Positions 1 through 9,174 of a stretch of DNA of 19,088 nt are shown here, in pieces. Both the position numbers and the translations under genes were made by a program. Positions within the stretch are counted from its first letter, which is position 1. Each line of letters opens with the position of its first letter. The DNA comes from CALMJB01 sp963977945 (GTDB lineage Bacteria; Actinomycetota; Actinomycetes; Nanopelagicales; Nanopelagicaceae): assembly GCA_963977945.1 (NCBI GenBank), contig CAXBQO010000008.1:1-19088 (forward strand), written 5' to 3'. The notes under the pieces were generated by a model, which ran no database searches, was not told the DNA's origin, and was given only the letters and a program-made list of their open reading frames with translations.

Positions 1-1
1 T

Positions 2-436
2 GCTGATGAGGATGCCGCGAAGGCGCTTGGTTTAAAGCCGAAGATGCGCTTAATTACTTTTGCCTTTGCTGGCGTAGAACCAGAGATCATGGGTTATGGT
101 CCAGTTCCTTCAACCATCAAGGCGCTAAAGCAAGCCAACTTGAAGATCGAAGATATCGGCGCATTTGAAATCAATGAAGCTTTCGCAGTTCAAGTACTTG
201 CATTCCTTGATCACTTCGGAATCGCGGAAGATGATCCGCGCGTCAACCCGGTTGGTGGTGCGATCGCAGTCGGCCATCCCCTAGCTTCAAGCGGTATCCG
301 TTTGATGATCAACTTGGCGCGCACCTTCGAAGAGCACCCAGAGATTCGTTATGGCATCACCACCATGTGTATTGGTTTAGGTATGGGTGGCACTTGCATT
401 TGGGAGAACCCAAATTACAACGGAGGCGCTAAATAA
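2..436 (+). CDS. fadA: Thiolase (acetyl-CoA acyltransferase), 3' part only
   Basis: This is the C-terminal part of a thiolase, open from the left window edge; the frame reads through from base 2 with no start needed. Thiolases cleave 3-ketoacyl-CoA with CoA in the last step of beta-oxidation, or run the reverse condensation. Visible C-terminal signatures are NEAF (in EINEAFAVQ), the GGAIAVGHPLASSGIR block with the catalytic His, and the CIGLGMGG block with the second active-site Cys. The nucleophilic Cys region lies outside the window. The TAA stop shares one base with the ATG of the next gene, so the two are almost certainly co-transcribed and translationally coupled. The downstream hydratase/dehydrogenase points to a fatty-acid oxidation role (fadA/fadI type), but an acetoacetyl-CoA thiolase cannot be excluded from this fragment. 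Confidence 0.9.
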   Translation, partial: ADEDAAKALGLKPKMRLITFAFAGVEPEIMGYGPVPSTIKALKQANLKIEDIGAFEINEAFAVQVLAFLDHFGIAEDDPRVNPVGGAIAVGHPLASSGIRLMINLARTFEEHPEIRYGITTMCIGLGMGGTCIWENPNYNGGAK

Positions 437-2529
437 TGGCTGACGTCGTATATCCAGATGAAGTCGTAACCAACGCGCTGATTCGCGAAGTCGATCTAAC
501 TGCATTCGGTGCTAGCGGAAAGTTGGCGTTGATCACTATCGATAACGGCATGGACCACACTCGGCCTAATACTTTGGGACCGCTCTCACTTGCAGAATTT
601 GATAATGCGATTACTGCTGCCCAGAATTCAAGTAGCAGTGCAATTGCAGTTATTGGCAAGCCTTTTATTTTTGTCGCTGGCGCAGACCTAACCGTCATGT
701 CATTTATCGAAAATAGAGAGCAGGCCTTGGGAATCGGCCAATTAGGCCACAAGATCTATCGCAGGTTGCTGGACTCAAAGAAGCCAACATTCTCATTTAT
801 CAATGGCTTGGCACTGGGCGGTGGAACTGAAATCGGATTGAATTCCCACTATCGAACAATGGCTTCTACTGCATTTATCGCACTGCCAGAAGTATTTTTA
901 GGGTTAATTCCAGGTTGGGGTGGCGCAACTCTGCTACCGAAACTGATTGGTCCAGAAAACGCTACCAAGGTAATAATTCTTAATCCGCTAAATAACAACA
1001 CGATGCTGCGCGCCAAAGAAGCTGCTTCAATCGGAATGGTCGATGCCGTTTATGAGCCCGTTGATTTCTTAGAGAAATCAGTTGCTTTTGCTGCTGGAGT
1101 TCTTAATGGTTCCGTGAAAGTGGAGCGAAAGAACCATGAAAGCGATGATTGGGAAACCCCATTAAAAAATGCTGAAGTTGCAATCAAGAAAAAATTTGGA
1201 TCTGCTGATATCAAATCTCCATATCGAGCAATTAAATTAATTGCCGCTGCCAAAAATAATTTGATTACAGATGGCTTCGCTGCTGAGGATGAGGCGTTGG
1301 CTGATCTAATAATGGGAGAACAACTTCGCGCCACCATTTACGCATTTAACTTAATGCAGAAAAAGCGGAAGAAAGTTGAGGGTGCTCCCAAGGCATCGCT
1401 AGCTAGAAAAGTTAGCAAAGTCGGAATTGTCGGCGCTGGACTTATGGCTTCCCAGTTAGCCTTGCTTTTCTTACGAAACCTAAAAGTTCCAATTGTGATC
1501 TCTGATATCGACCAAGAACGTGTTGATAAAGGTGTCTCATATCTGCACAGCGAAATAGATAAATTGGTCGAGAAGAAACGTATCAACTCTGAAATGGCAG
1601 CTCGGCTTAAGTCGCTAATCACTGGTACGACCGATAAAAAGAACTACGCAGATTGCAATTTCATAATTGAAGCTATCTTTGAAGAGTTAGCGCTAAAACA
1701 AAAACTATTTAAGCAATTAGAAGAAATCGTCACAACTGAATGTGTGATTGCTACAAATACCTCTTCCCTATCAGTTGAAAAAATGTCTGAGGGAATGAAA
1801 AATCCAGAAAGAGTTGTTGGCTTTCACTTCTTCAATCCCGTCGCCATCATGCCACTTTTGGAAGTTGCTCGAACCACCAAGACCGATGATGCAACTTGTG
1901 CCACTGCAATCGCGGTTGGCAAAGAGTTAAAGAAAACTATGGTGATAGTAAAAGATGCACCTGCATTTGTGGTCAATCGTTTGCTCACCAGATTTATGGG
2001 AGAAGTAACTGATGCAATCGATGAAGGAACTCCATACGAAGTTGCCGATGCCGCTATGAAACCACTTGGTTTCCCGATGACTTCACTAGAACTTTTGGGA
2101 TTAGTAGGACCTGGCGTTGCTCTTCACGTAGCTTCAACTCTTAATGCAAATCTCGGTGAGCGTTACAAGATTTCACCAACAATGAAGCGATTTGTTGAAG
2201 CCGGAATCAAAACTTTCTACATCAAAGATAAAGAGGGAAACCAATCTGTAAATCCAGATGCGATTAAGCTTTTGGAAAAAGGAAATTCTCCATCAACTGC
2301 CGATCAAGTAAGACTTCGTGCGTTAGAGGCGCTAGCGAAAGAGGCAAAAATGATGTTGGATGAAAAAGTTGTTGCTACGCCTGCTGAAATTGATATCTGT
2401 ATGTTGCTTGGTGCCGGTTGGCCAATGCACCTTGGCGGAATACTTCCTTATCTAGATCGAGAAGGAATTAGCGATTCGGTTTGCGGCGCTCGTTTTCATC
2501 CGCCTGGAGTTGCATCGCTGCCGGCGTAG
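436..2529 (+). CDS. fadB: Bifunctional enoyl-CoA hydratase / 3-hydroxyacyl-CoA dehydrogenase
   Basis: 697 aa, the alpha subunit of a beta-oxidation complex; it hydrates enoyl-CoA and oxidises 3-hydroxyacyl-CoA with NAD. The crotonase domain covers about residues 15-210, with oxyanion-hole segments FVAGAD (79-84) and ALGGG (126-130). The two expected acidic residues are E132 (GGGTE) and E152 (LPEV). A linker leads to a Rossmann domain starting at the GAGLMA turn (333-338). The dehydrogenase active site is seen as NTSSLS (441-446), H464 and N467 in GFHFFNP, and E476. The C-terminal domain ends with a conserved-looking GVASLP. The start is fixed by a GGAGG box at 422-426, 9 nt before ATG, and by the overlap with the thiolase stop. 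The last 62 bp lie antisense to the end of dxs. It could equally be called fadJ; the reaction assignment is firm. Confidence 0.95.
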   Translation: MADVVYPDEVVTNALIREVDLTAFGASGKLALITIDNGMDHTRPNTLGPLSLAEFDNAITAAQNSSSSAIAVIGKPFIFVAGADLTVMSFIENREQALGIGQLGHKIYRRLLDSKKPTFSFINGLALGGGTEIGLNSHYRTMASTAFIALPEVFLGLIPGWGGATLLPKLIGPENATKVIILNPLNNNTMLRAKEAASIGMVDAVYEPVDFLEKSVAFAAGVLNGSVKVERKNHESDDWETPLKNAEVAIKKKFGSADIKSPYRAIKLIAAAKNNLITDGFAAEDEALADLIMGEQLRATIYAFNLMQKKRKKVEGAPKASLARKVSKVGIVGAGLMASQLALLFLRNLKVPIVISDIDQERVDKGVSYLHSEIDKLVEKKRINSEMAARLKSLITGTTDKKNYADCNFIIEAIFEELALKQKLFKQLEEIVTTECVIATNTSSLSVEKMSEGMKNPERVVGFHFFNPVAIMPLLEVARTTKTDDATCATAIAVGKELKKTMVIVKDAPAFVVNRLLTRFMGEVTDAIDEGTPYEVADAAMKPLGFPMTSLELLGLVGPGVALHVASTLNANLGERYKISPTMKRFVEAGIKTFYIKDKEGNQSVNPDAIKLLEKGNSPSTADQVRLRALEALAKEAKMMLDEKVVATPAEIDICMLLGAGWPMHLGGILPYLDREGISDSVCGARFHPPGVASLPA

Positions 2530-4438
2530 TCGCCCCACTTTTTGCATTCCAAGTTACAAGCGATCTAGTTACATTCTGAACTGTTAATCCCAAATCATTT
2601 AATATCTCAGCGCGTTTAGAGTGTTCAATAAATTTCATTGGAACACCAAGTGAGTGAACTGCAATTTCTAAATTTGCCTCTCTCAGCTGTTCTGACAAAG
2701 TACTTGCAATACCTGCGTGCGAAATTCCATCTTCAATTACAACCACAGATTTATAACGTTCAGCCATAGCAACTAATGAAGTTGGTAAAGGTTTTACCCA
2801 TCTCGGATCAACTACGGTTACTCCAACACCTTCTCTATAAGCACCAGCTGCCGCTTCAACTGCAATTTGTGCCATAGCGCCTACGCTGACCAGCAAAATA
2901 TCTGCGCTTTCGCCACGATATAAAACATCAACACCATCACGACGTTCAAAACCTGGAATATCTGCTCCGACTGCACCTTTTGGAAATCTAATCATCGTCG
3001 GCGCATCATTTACTTCTATCGCCTCATTTAATAATTCACGCAATCTGGTGGCATCGCGTGGTGCGCCCGCTCTTAAAGTTGGCACAATTCCGGTCAAAGC
3101 TAAATCCCAAATTCCATGATGACTTGGACCATCATCACCTGTGATTCCAGAGCGATCTAAAACAAATGTAACGCCAGCTTTATGCAGCGCGACATCAAGT
3201 AGCAATTGATCAAATGCTCGATTTAAAAATGTGGAATACACCGCAACTACTGGGTGTAATCCCGCTTTTGCCATTCCAGCTGCGCTAGTTGTCGCATGTT
3301 GTTCTGCAATACCAACATCAAAAGTACGGTGCGGAAATTGCGCTTTGAAATTATCTAATCCAGTTGGTCCGAGCATCGCAGCGGTAATTGCAACTAGTTT
3401 TTCATTTTGCTGACCTAGCTTTACTAATTCTTCCGAAAATATTGAGGTCCAGGTTGGTCCGCTCTTACTTAATGGCTCGCCAGTTTCTGGATCAACTACA
3501 CCAACTGCGTGAAACTTTTCTGCCTCATCATTGATCGCCGGTTGATGCCCGCGACCTTTTTCGGTAATCACATGAACCAAAATTGGGCCGTTGAAATTCT
3601 TAGCAATGTTTAAATTCTTTTCAATTTCTGCGATGTCATGACCATCAATTGGACCAAGGTATTTAAGTCCTAAATCTTCAAACATTCCTTGCGGCGCAAC
3701 AATATCTTTTAATCCTTTTTTTACGCCGTGCATAGTGTGATAAATCGGTTGACCAACAACTGGAGTTTTTTGCAACACTCCGCGGCCCCAATCTAAAAAC
3801 TTTTCATAACCTTTAGTACTCCTTAAAGTTGTTAGATAGTTGGCAACGCCACCAATAGTTGGAGAATATGAGCGCTCATTGTCATTGACCACAATAATTA
3901 ATTTTTCATCTTTATTGGTCGCAATATTGTTTAGTGCTTCCCATGCCATTCCTCCGGTTAGTGCGCCATCACCAACTACACAGATGACATGACGATCTGT
4001 CTGGCCGGTTAATTTAAAACCTTTTGCTATTCCATCACTCCAAGAGAGTGCGGTCGATGCGTGAGAATTTTCTACTACATCGTGTTCGCTTTCACTTCTA
4101 TTGGGATAACCTGAAACTCCGCCGCGTTGTCGCAAGCGATCAAACCCTGTTGCTCTGCCAGTTAAAAGTTTGTGTACATAAGACTGATGACCAGTATCAA
4201 AAACCACTACATCTTTTGGTGAATTAAAAGTTTTATGAATCGCGATCGTTAATTCAACTACTCCAAGATTTGGTCCTAGATGTCCACCAGATTTGGAAAC
4301 TTTCGCAATTAAGAATTCTCTAATTTCGTTAGCTAAATCTGCCAACGCCTTTGGCGATTGAGTTTTTAAATCTGCCGGAGATTTTATATCCGCTAATTTG
4401 ATGGCGGGCGAGAAAGAGTTTTCTTTAGCTGCCGACAT
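2468..4438 (-). CDS. dxs: 1-deoxy-D-xylulose-5-phosphate synthase
   Basis: 656 aa, first enzyme of the MEP isoprenoid pathway; it joins pyruvate and glyceraldehyde 3-phosphate using thiamine diphosphate. Seen: SGGHLGPNLGVVEL with H53, FDTGHQ with H84, the ThDP/Mg motif GDGA at 157-160 followed by NDN at 185-187, and in the pyrimidine domain the GIAEQHA block and the DRSGITGDDGPSHHG block. The C-terminal transketolase domain is complete. The protein runs about 20 residues past the usual end, and this polar tail (ENERRKPNR at the end) is encoded antisense to the conserved C-terminus of fadB. The acn stop lies 35 bp upstream. The start has no Shine-Dalgarno sequence but has a TAAACT hexamer 6 nt before the ATG, suggesting its own leaderless transcript besides any read-through from acn. 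Confidence 0.97.
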   Translation of the reverse strand: MSAAKENSFSPAIKLADIKSPADLKTQSPKALADLANEIREFLIAKVSKSGGHLGPNLGVVELTIAIHKTFNSPKDVVVFDTGHQSYVHKLLTGRATGFDRLRQRGGVSGYPNRSESEHDVVENSHASTALSWSDGIAKGFKLTGQTDRHVICVVGDGALTGGMAWEALNNIATNKDEKLIIVVNDNERSYSPTIGGVANYLTTLRSTKGYEKFLDWGRGVLQKTPVVGQPIYHTMHGVKKGLKDIVAPQGMFEDLGLKYLGPIDGHDIAEIEKNLNIAKNFNGPILVHVITEKGRGHQPAINDEAEKFHAVGVVDPETGEPLSKSGPTWTSIFSEELVKLGQQNEKLVAITAAMLGPTGLDNFKAQFPHRTFDVGIAEQHATTSAAGMAKAGLHPVVAVYSTFLNRAFDQLLLDVALHKAGVTFVLDRSGITGDDGPSHHGIWDLALTGIVPTLRAGAPRDATRLRELLNEAIEVNDAPTMIRFPKGAVGADIPGFERRDGVDVLYRGESADILLVSVGAMAQIAVEAAAGAYREGVGVTVVDPRWVKPLPTSLVAMAERYKSVVVIEDGISHAGIASTLSEQLREANLEIAVHSLGVPMKFIEHSKRAEILNDLGLTVQNVTRSLVTWNAKSGATTPAAMQLQADENERRKPNR

Positions 4439-4450
4439 GGCTTTAGTTTA
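4439..4450 (-). promoter_or_regulatory. Candidate -10 box for leaderless dxs mRNA
   Basis: On the minus strand TAAACT (4445-4450) is followed by 6 nt and the dxs ATG. This TANNNT placement puts the transcription start at or next to the A of ATG. No purine-rich ribosome-binding site is visible before the ATG. No convincing -35 box is seen; the best candidate is a weak TTTTCA about 17 nt upstream. Confidence 0.55.
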
Positions 4451-4473
4451 AATTAGATATCGAGTTTTGAAAA

Positions 4474-7131
4474 TCAGGAAACTAGTGAGCGCAGCACGTA
4501 CTGCATGATGCCACCGTGGCGATAATAGTCAGCCTCACCCGGTGTATCTATTCTCACTTTGGCTTTAAATTTCTTGTTACCTGCCACAACATCAACTTCA
4601 GTTGGAATTTTTCCTTGGTTTAATGCTGTGATTCCAGAAATTGAAATAGTTTCTTCGCCAGTTAAACCGAGCGACTTAAAATTTTCGCCAGAAACAAATT
4701 GCAATGGCAATACACCCATACCAATTAAATTTGAACGGTGAATTCTTTCAAAAGATTCTGCAATTACCGCTTTTACTCCAAGTAACGCAGTTCCTTTTGC
4801 AGCCCAATCTCTAGAAGAGCCAGAGCCATACTCTTTGCCAGCAAAAATAATTAGCGGAACATTCTTACTTTGATAATTCATCGATGCGTCATAAATTGTG
4901 GTTTGTTTTCCACCTGATAGAAAATCTCGAGTGAATCCACCTTCAACCCCATCAAGTAGTAAATTTTTTAAACGAATATTTGCAAATGTTCCCCGAATCA
5001 TTACCTCGTGATTTCCGCGGCGAGAACCATAAGAGTTGAAATCTGACTTTTCAATTCCATGCTCAATTAAATATTTTCCAGCCGGAGAATCAACTTTGAT
5101 TGATCCAGCCGGTGAAATGTGATCGGTGGTAACTGAATCACCAAGCACTGCTAGAACTCTGGCTTGATTTATATCGGTGACTGGATTTGGAGTTTTAGTC
5201 ATTCCCTCAAAATAAGGTGGTTTTCTAACATAAGTAGATTTAGCATCCCATTCAAATGTTTTACCGGTTGGAGTTTCTAATGACTTCCAACGCTGATCAC
5301 CTTCAAATACTGATGCATAATCTTTAGTAAACATCTCAGAGGTAATTGCCGAATTGATTACCGATTGCACCTCATCTGCACTTGGCCAAATATCTTTTAA
5401 AAATACCGATTTGCCAGTGCTATCGGTTCCGATTGGGTCATTATCAAAATTGTGATTCATAGTTCCAGCAAGGGCATAAGCCACAACTAGAGGTGGCGAA
5501 GCTAAGTAATTCATCTTCACATCTGGTGAAATTCGACCTTCAAAATTGCGATTTCCCGACAACACCGCTGCCACCGCTAAATCATTTTCATTTACCGCTT
5601 TACTAATCGGTTCTGGAAGTGGGCCAGAGTTTCCGATACAAGTTACGCAACCATAACCAACTAAGTTAAACCCGAGTTTTTCCATGTATGGCATTAAGCC
5701 AGCTTTTTCATAATAATCAGTGACAACTTTTGAACCGGGAGCAAGTGTGGTCTTTACCCACGGTTTACTTTGTAATCCTCGTTCTACCGCTTTCTTGGCT
5801 AGCAAAGCCGCGCCAATCATTACTGATGGATTTGAAGTATTGGTGCAAGAAGTTATTGAAGCGATTACTACATCGCCATTAGCAATTTTTGTACTTTTTC
5901 CATCTAGATTAACTTTGATATCGCCAGAATTTGTTTTTGCAGTTACATAACTTGGCGCGTGTTGTTCATATGAACTTTTTGCATCAGTTAGTGAGATTCG
6001 ATCTTGTGGCCGTTTTGGCCCGGCAATTGACGGCACTACTGTCGATAAATCTAGTTCGAGTTTTTCTGAAAATCTTGGTGATTTGTTTGGATCATGCCAG
6101 AGCGCATTTTGCTTTGCATACTGTTCAACGATTTCAAGTTGTTTCGCATTTCGCCCGGTGAATTTCAAATACTTGATGGTCTCTTCATCGATTGGGAATA
6201 TGGCGCAGGTTGATCCGTACTCTGGTGACATGTTTCCAATTGTTGCTCTGTTTGCCATTGGCAGTTGAGTAACACCTGGCCCATAGAACTCAACAAATTT
6301 TCCAACTACACCGTGCTTTCGCAACATCTGAGTAATTGTTAAAACTAAATCGGTAGCGGTGGTTGCTGCTGGTAATTTGCCATTTAATTTAAAGCCCACC
6401 ACTTTTGGAATCAACATTGATACCGGCTGACCCAGCAGTGCCGCCTCTGCTTCTATACCGCCAACTCCCCAACCCAATACTCCGAGTCCGTTGACCATTG
6501 TGGTGTGAGAATCTGTACCAACAACTGTGTCGGGATACAAATAATTTTCGCCATTGACTTTGCGATTCATTATGACGCGAGCTAAATACTCAATATTTAC
6601 TTGATGAACAATTCCAGTTCCAGGTGGAACTACTTTAAATTCAGAAAAAGCGGTTTGCCCCCATCGCAAAAACCGATAACGCTCTCGATTTCGTTGGTAT
6701 TCAATCTCCACATTTTTTTCAAAAGCGTCTTTGGTTCCAAACAAATCAGCAATTACTGAGTGATCAATAACTAATTCAGCCGGCGCTAGCGGATTAACTT
6801 TTGTCGCATCGCCACCTAGCTTCACAATTGCTTCACGCATAGTTGCTAAATCGACTATGCAAGGCACACCGGTGAAATCTTGCATAATCACTCGAGCTGG
6901 AGTGAATTGAATTTCAGTATCAGGCTCACTCGCGGGATCCCAGTTGGCAAGTTTTTTAATCTGGCTTGCGGTGATATTTGCACCATCTTCGGTGCGCAAT
7001 AAATTTTCTAACAATATTTTTAAACTAAAAGGTAAATCTGACACGCCAGGAATCTGGGTGATATCAAAATAAGTAAATTTTTCGCTTGCGATGGATATTT
7101 CGCGCTTAGCGTTTAAGGAGTTTTTACTCAT
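4474..7131 (-). CDS. acn: Aconitate hydratase A (aconitase)
   Basis: 885 aa, normal length for the AcnA/IRP1 family. It isomerises citrate to isocitrate in the TCA cycle through a [4Fe-4S] cluster. The cluster ligands are C429 (ASITSCTNTSNP), C495 and C498 (GYGCVTCIGNSGPL). The substrate loop GTDSHTTMVNGLGVLGWGVGG lies near 205-225, DSVTTDHISPAG at 665-676, and the swivel-domain loop FAGKEYGSGSSRDWAAKG at 763-780 with its conserved SSR. The ATG has a GGAG-type box at 7142-7146, spaced 10 nt, unlike the leaderless-looking neighbours. A TAGTAT hexamer further upstream could be the -10 element. It is first in an acn-dxs pair, 83 bp downstream of the RNA methyltransferase gene. It is probably the only TCA aconitase, though the rest of the genome is not visible. 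Confidence 0.97.
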   Translation of the reverse strand: MSKNSLNAKREISIASEKFTYFDITQIPGVSDLPFSLKILLENLLRTEDGANITASQIKKLANWDPASEPDTEIQFTPARVIMQDFTGVPCIVDLATMREAIVKLGGDATKVNPLAPAELVIDHSVIADLFGTKDAFEKNVEIEYQRNRERYRFLRWGQTAFSEFKVVPPGTGIVHQVNIEYLARVIMNRKVNGENYLYPDTVVGTDSHTTMVNGLGVLGWGVGGIEAEAALLGQPVSMLIPKVVGFKLNGKLPAATTATDLVLTITQMLRKHGVVGKFVEFYGPGVTQLPMANRATIGNMSPEYGSTCAIFPIDEETIKYLKFTGRNAKQLEIVEQYAKQNALWHDPNKSPRFSEKLELDLSTVVPSIAGPKRPQDRISLTDAKSSYEQHAPSYVTAKTNSGDIKVNLDGKSTKIANGDVVIASITSCTNTSNPSVMIGAALLAKKAVERGLQSKPWVKTTLAPGSKVVTDYYEKAGLMPYMEKLGFNLVGYGCVTCIGNSGPLPEPISKAVNENDLAVAAVLSGNRNFEGRISPDVKMNYLASPPLVVAYALAGTMNHNFDNDPIGTDSTGKSVFLKDIWPSADEVQSVINSAITSEMFTKDYASVFEGDQRWKSLETPTGKTFEWDAKSTYVRKPPYFEGMTKTPNPVTDINQARVLAVLGDSVTTDHISPAGSIKVDSPAGKYLIEHGIEKSDFNSYGSRRGNHEVMIRGTFANIRLKNLLLDGVEGGFTRDFLSGGKQTTIYDASMNYQSKNVPLIIFAGKEYGSGSSRDWAAKGTALLGVKAVIAESFERIHRSNLIGMGVLPLQFVSGENFKSLGLTGEETISISGITALNQGKIPTEVDVVAGNKKFKAKVRIDTPGEADYYRHGGIMQYVLRSLVS

Positions 7132-7214
7132 ATCTTCAACGCTCCGTGGATACTATTAAAGAAATTCTTACAAATTTGCCAACTAAGCAACCTTGCGATT
7201 CCGTTCTCTCGTTC

Positions 7215-8453
7215 TTATCTTAACACTGAACTGAAAATTGCCACCGTCTCAATATGTTGCGTCATCGGAAATAAATCAAATGATTTGATGTGATTCAAGC
7301 GATATCCACTTTTAACTAAATTTGAAAAATCACGCGCTAAAGATGCCGGGTCGCAAGAAATATAAACTAGTTCGGTCAACTTTAATTTTGCTAGCAGCTC
7401 AATTATCTGTTGATTCAAACCAGATCGAGGTGGATCAACAATTGCTAAATCCCAACTTCTATTTTCATTAACTTGATTACGTAAATATTTCAAAACCTCA
7501 ACTGCATTTGCTTCAAATTTAATCGCCGAATTTTTCCCAATTAGATTGGAAATATTTTGTTTTGCGAATTTAATAGATTCTGGGCTGGTATCTACTAATG
7601 AAAGGGCAGATAAAGCCGGTTGAATACTCAAAACAAATTGAGCAAACACCCCAACGCCAGAGTACAAATCTAGAATTTTTGCGCCAGCGGATATCTTTAC
7701 CTTGTCTCGTATGTAATCGGTCAAAACCTCCTGAGCATTTATATGGCTCTGCCAAAAAATTCCGACATCTTCTCCGTGAGAAAGCTTTACCGATACTTCA
7801 GAATCAGCCACTAATTCCAAACTCACTTTAGATTTTCCACTCCAATTGCGCTTTGCAAACTCCGAGATTTTCAACCTCTCGTCGGCGATTTGGCACTCAG
7901 AAATTTCTATCGGCTTATTGCTGTGGTGTGGAAACATCCCCATTTTGCCGGCCACCGTGACCGCAAAATTCATTCGCGTGCGCCAATTCCAGCCATCTTT
8001 AGGATCGACTTGAACTAGGTCAAACGGTGTTGAATCAATACCCTTAAAGTTTTTCAAATCAAATTTTGCTAACCGATAGAACTGATCTTCTACCACCTGC
8101 TTTTTCAACTGCCGTTGATACTCAATATCTATATGCTGAAAATCGCAACCGCCACACTTTCTTTCAACGCTCTCTGATAAGTATTTACATTTTGGTTTAA
8201 CTCGATACTTGGAAGGCGAAATTACTTCAACCGCGTCTGCTAATAATATTTTGTTGTTTGCATGTGTGATTTTGGCTTTAACTCTTTCGCCAGTTATTGC
8301 ATGTCTCACAAAAATAACTTGATTTTGATGGTGCGCAACAAAATGTCCGCCATGTGCGACATCTTTTATATCTATTTCTACAACATCGCCAATCGCGATC
8401 TTTTTAATCGATTTATCACTTTGCGCATCAGTATTTTGAGCGTCAGATTTCAC
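7215..8453 (-). CDS. TRAM-domain, Fe-S class I SAM-dependent RNA (uracil-C5) methyltransferase (TrmA/RlmD family)
   Basis: 412 aa. An N-terminal TRAM domain (about 20-80) is followed by the Fe-S cysteines C89, C100, C103 (CGGC) and C187, as in RlmD/RumA. The Rossmann methyltransferase domain has the SAM motif LDLYSGVGVFA (261-271), VDPPRSGL (339-346), the catalytic SCDPASLARD (nucleophile C367) and the HIETV segment with the general base E402. Together these indicate C5-methylation of a uridine in rRNA or tRNA; the target base cannot be told from sequence. The start is GTG, placed 32 bp from the divergent trkA1 start, with a TAAGGT hexamer 7 nt before it. Actinobacterial genomes usually carry this gene next to the TrkA pair, often with an APC-type permease between them; here the permease is absent. 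Confidence 0.92.
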   Translation of the reverse strand: MKSDAQNTDAQSDKSIKKIAIGDVVEIDIKDVAHGGHFVAHHQNQVIFVRHAITGERVKAKITHANNKILLADAVEVISPSKYRVKPKCKYLSESVERKCGGCDFQHIDIEYQRQLKKQVVEDQFYRLAKFDLKNFKGIDSTPFDLVQVDPKDGWNWRTRMNFAVTVAGKMGMFPHHSNKPIEISECQIADERLKISEFAKRNWSGKSKVSLELVADSEVSVKLSHGEDVGIFWQSHINAQEVLTDYIRDKVKISAGAKILDLYSGVGVFAQFVLSIQPALSALSLVDTSPESIKFAKQNISNLIGKNSAIKFEANAVEVLKYLRNQVNENRSWDLAIVDPPRSGLNQQIIELLAKLKLTELVYISCDPASLARDFSNLVKSGYRLNHIKSFDLFPMTQHIETVAIFSSVLR

Positions 8454-8466
8454 ATCGCTAACCTTA
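8454..8466 (-). promoter_or_regulatory. Candidate -10 box for the leaderless RNA methyltransferase mRNA
   Basis: The minus strand reads TAAGGT (complement of 8461-8466), then 7 nt, then GTG. The hexamer fits TANNNT at leaderless spacing. The AAGG inside it could alternatively be a weak Shine-Dalgarno sequence, so this is the least clear member of the set. Confidence 0.45.
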
Positions 8467-8472
8467 AAGTAG

Positions 8473-8485
8473 TAAATTCATCTAT
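8473..8485 (+). promoter_or_regulatory. Candidate -10 box for leaderless trkA1 mRNA
   Basis: TAAATT (8473-8478) lies 7 nt before the trkA1 ATG, with no Shine-Dalgarno sequence. It sits back to back with the methyltransferase promoter in a 32-bp divergent gap, so -35 contacts for each promoter must fall inside the opposite gene. Confidence 0.55.
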
Positions 8486-9148
8486 ATGCACGTTGTCATC
8501 ATGGGCTGCGGTCGAGTTGGTGCAACATTGGCAAAAGATCTTGAAGCAAAAGGTCACACCGTTGCGGTGATTGATCAAAACCGAGAAGCATTTCGCAGAC
8601 TTGGCTCTGACTTCAAAGGAACTACTGTGGCCGGCGTTGGATTTGATCGCGACACCTTAGTTGAAGCAGGAGTCGAACGCGCTGCAGCTTTTGCTGCGGT
8701 TTCAAATGGCGACAACTCAAATATTTTGGCAGCACGTGTTGCCCGAGAAACATATGGCGTAGCAAATGTTGTGGCACGTATTTATGATCCAGGCCGCGCT
8801 GAAATTTATCAACGACTTGGAATTCCAACAGTGGCAACAGTGCTTTGGACAACTGATCAAATTATGCGACGGCTTTTACCTTCTGGTAGCCAATCTGAAT
8901 GGCGCGATGCATCTGGCACAGTAATTTTAAGTGAGGTACATATTGATTCCGGTTGGCATGGTGAACCAATTTCATTGATTGAACAAAACACACCAGCGCG
9001 CGTTGCTTTCCTAACCAGATTAGGAAAAGGGTTGATTCCAGATGAAAATACTATTTTGCAAGATGGCGATTTAGTACATGTGATTGTTGCTGAGAATGAG
9101 TTATCTAAAGTAGAAGCAACTCTAGGAAAATCTCCGGAAAATAATTAA
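8486..9148 (+). CDS. trkA: RCK-domain potassium transport regulator (TrkA/CeoB type)
   Basis: 220 aa, cytosolic. The N-terminal RCK_N Rossmann fold (1 to about 125) has the nucleotide loop GCGRVG near residue 7 and an acidic D at the end of the second strand (VAVIDQN), which fits NAD(H) binding. An RCK_C ligand domain follows from about 140 to 215. Proteins of this type gate K+ channels or transporters in response to nucleotides. No membrane partner (TrkH/KtrB or the APC-type permease often found here) lies in the window. It forms a two-gene unit with the next gene, 26 bp downstream. It matches CeoB, the first of the two RCK proteins in the equivalent mycobacterial locus. Confidence 0.93.
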   Translation: MHVVIMGCGRVGATLAKDLEAKGHTVAVIDQNREAFRRLGSDFKGTTVAGVGFDRDTLVEAGVERAAAFAAVSNGDNSNILAARVARETYGVANVVARIYDPGRAEIYQRLGIPTVATVLWTTDQIMRRLLPSGSQSEWRDASGTVILSEVHIDSGWHGEPISLIEQNTPARVAFLTRLGKGLIPDENTILQDGDLVHVIVAENELSKVEATLGKSPENN

Positions 9149-9174
9149 GTAAATTTAATGACTAAGGAAAACAA

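Noticed and set aside
429..752. Minus-strand open frame inside fadB (and similar ones at 1050-1337 and 1338-1622)
   Set aside because: These are shadows of a strongly conserved coding gene, with low-complexity products and no recognisable motif.
7132..7214. Terminator hairpin GCAA-CC-TTGC between the RNA methyltransferase and acn genes
   Set aside because: Four base pairs with a 2-nt loop and no T-run is too weak to call.
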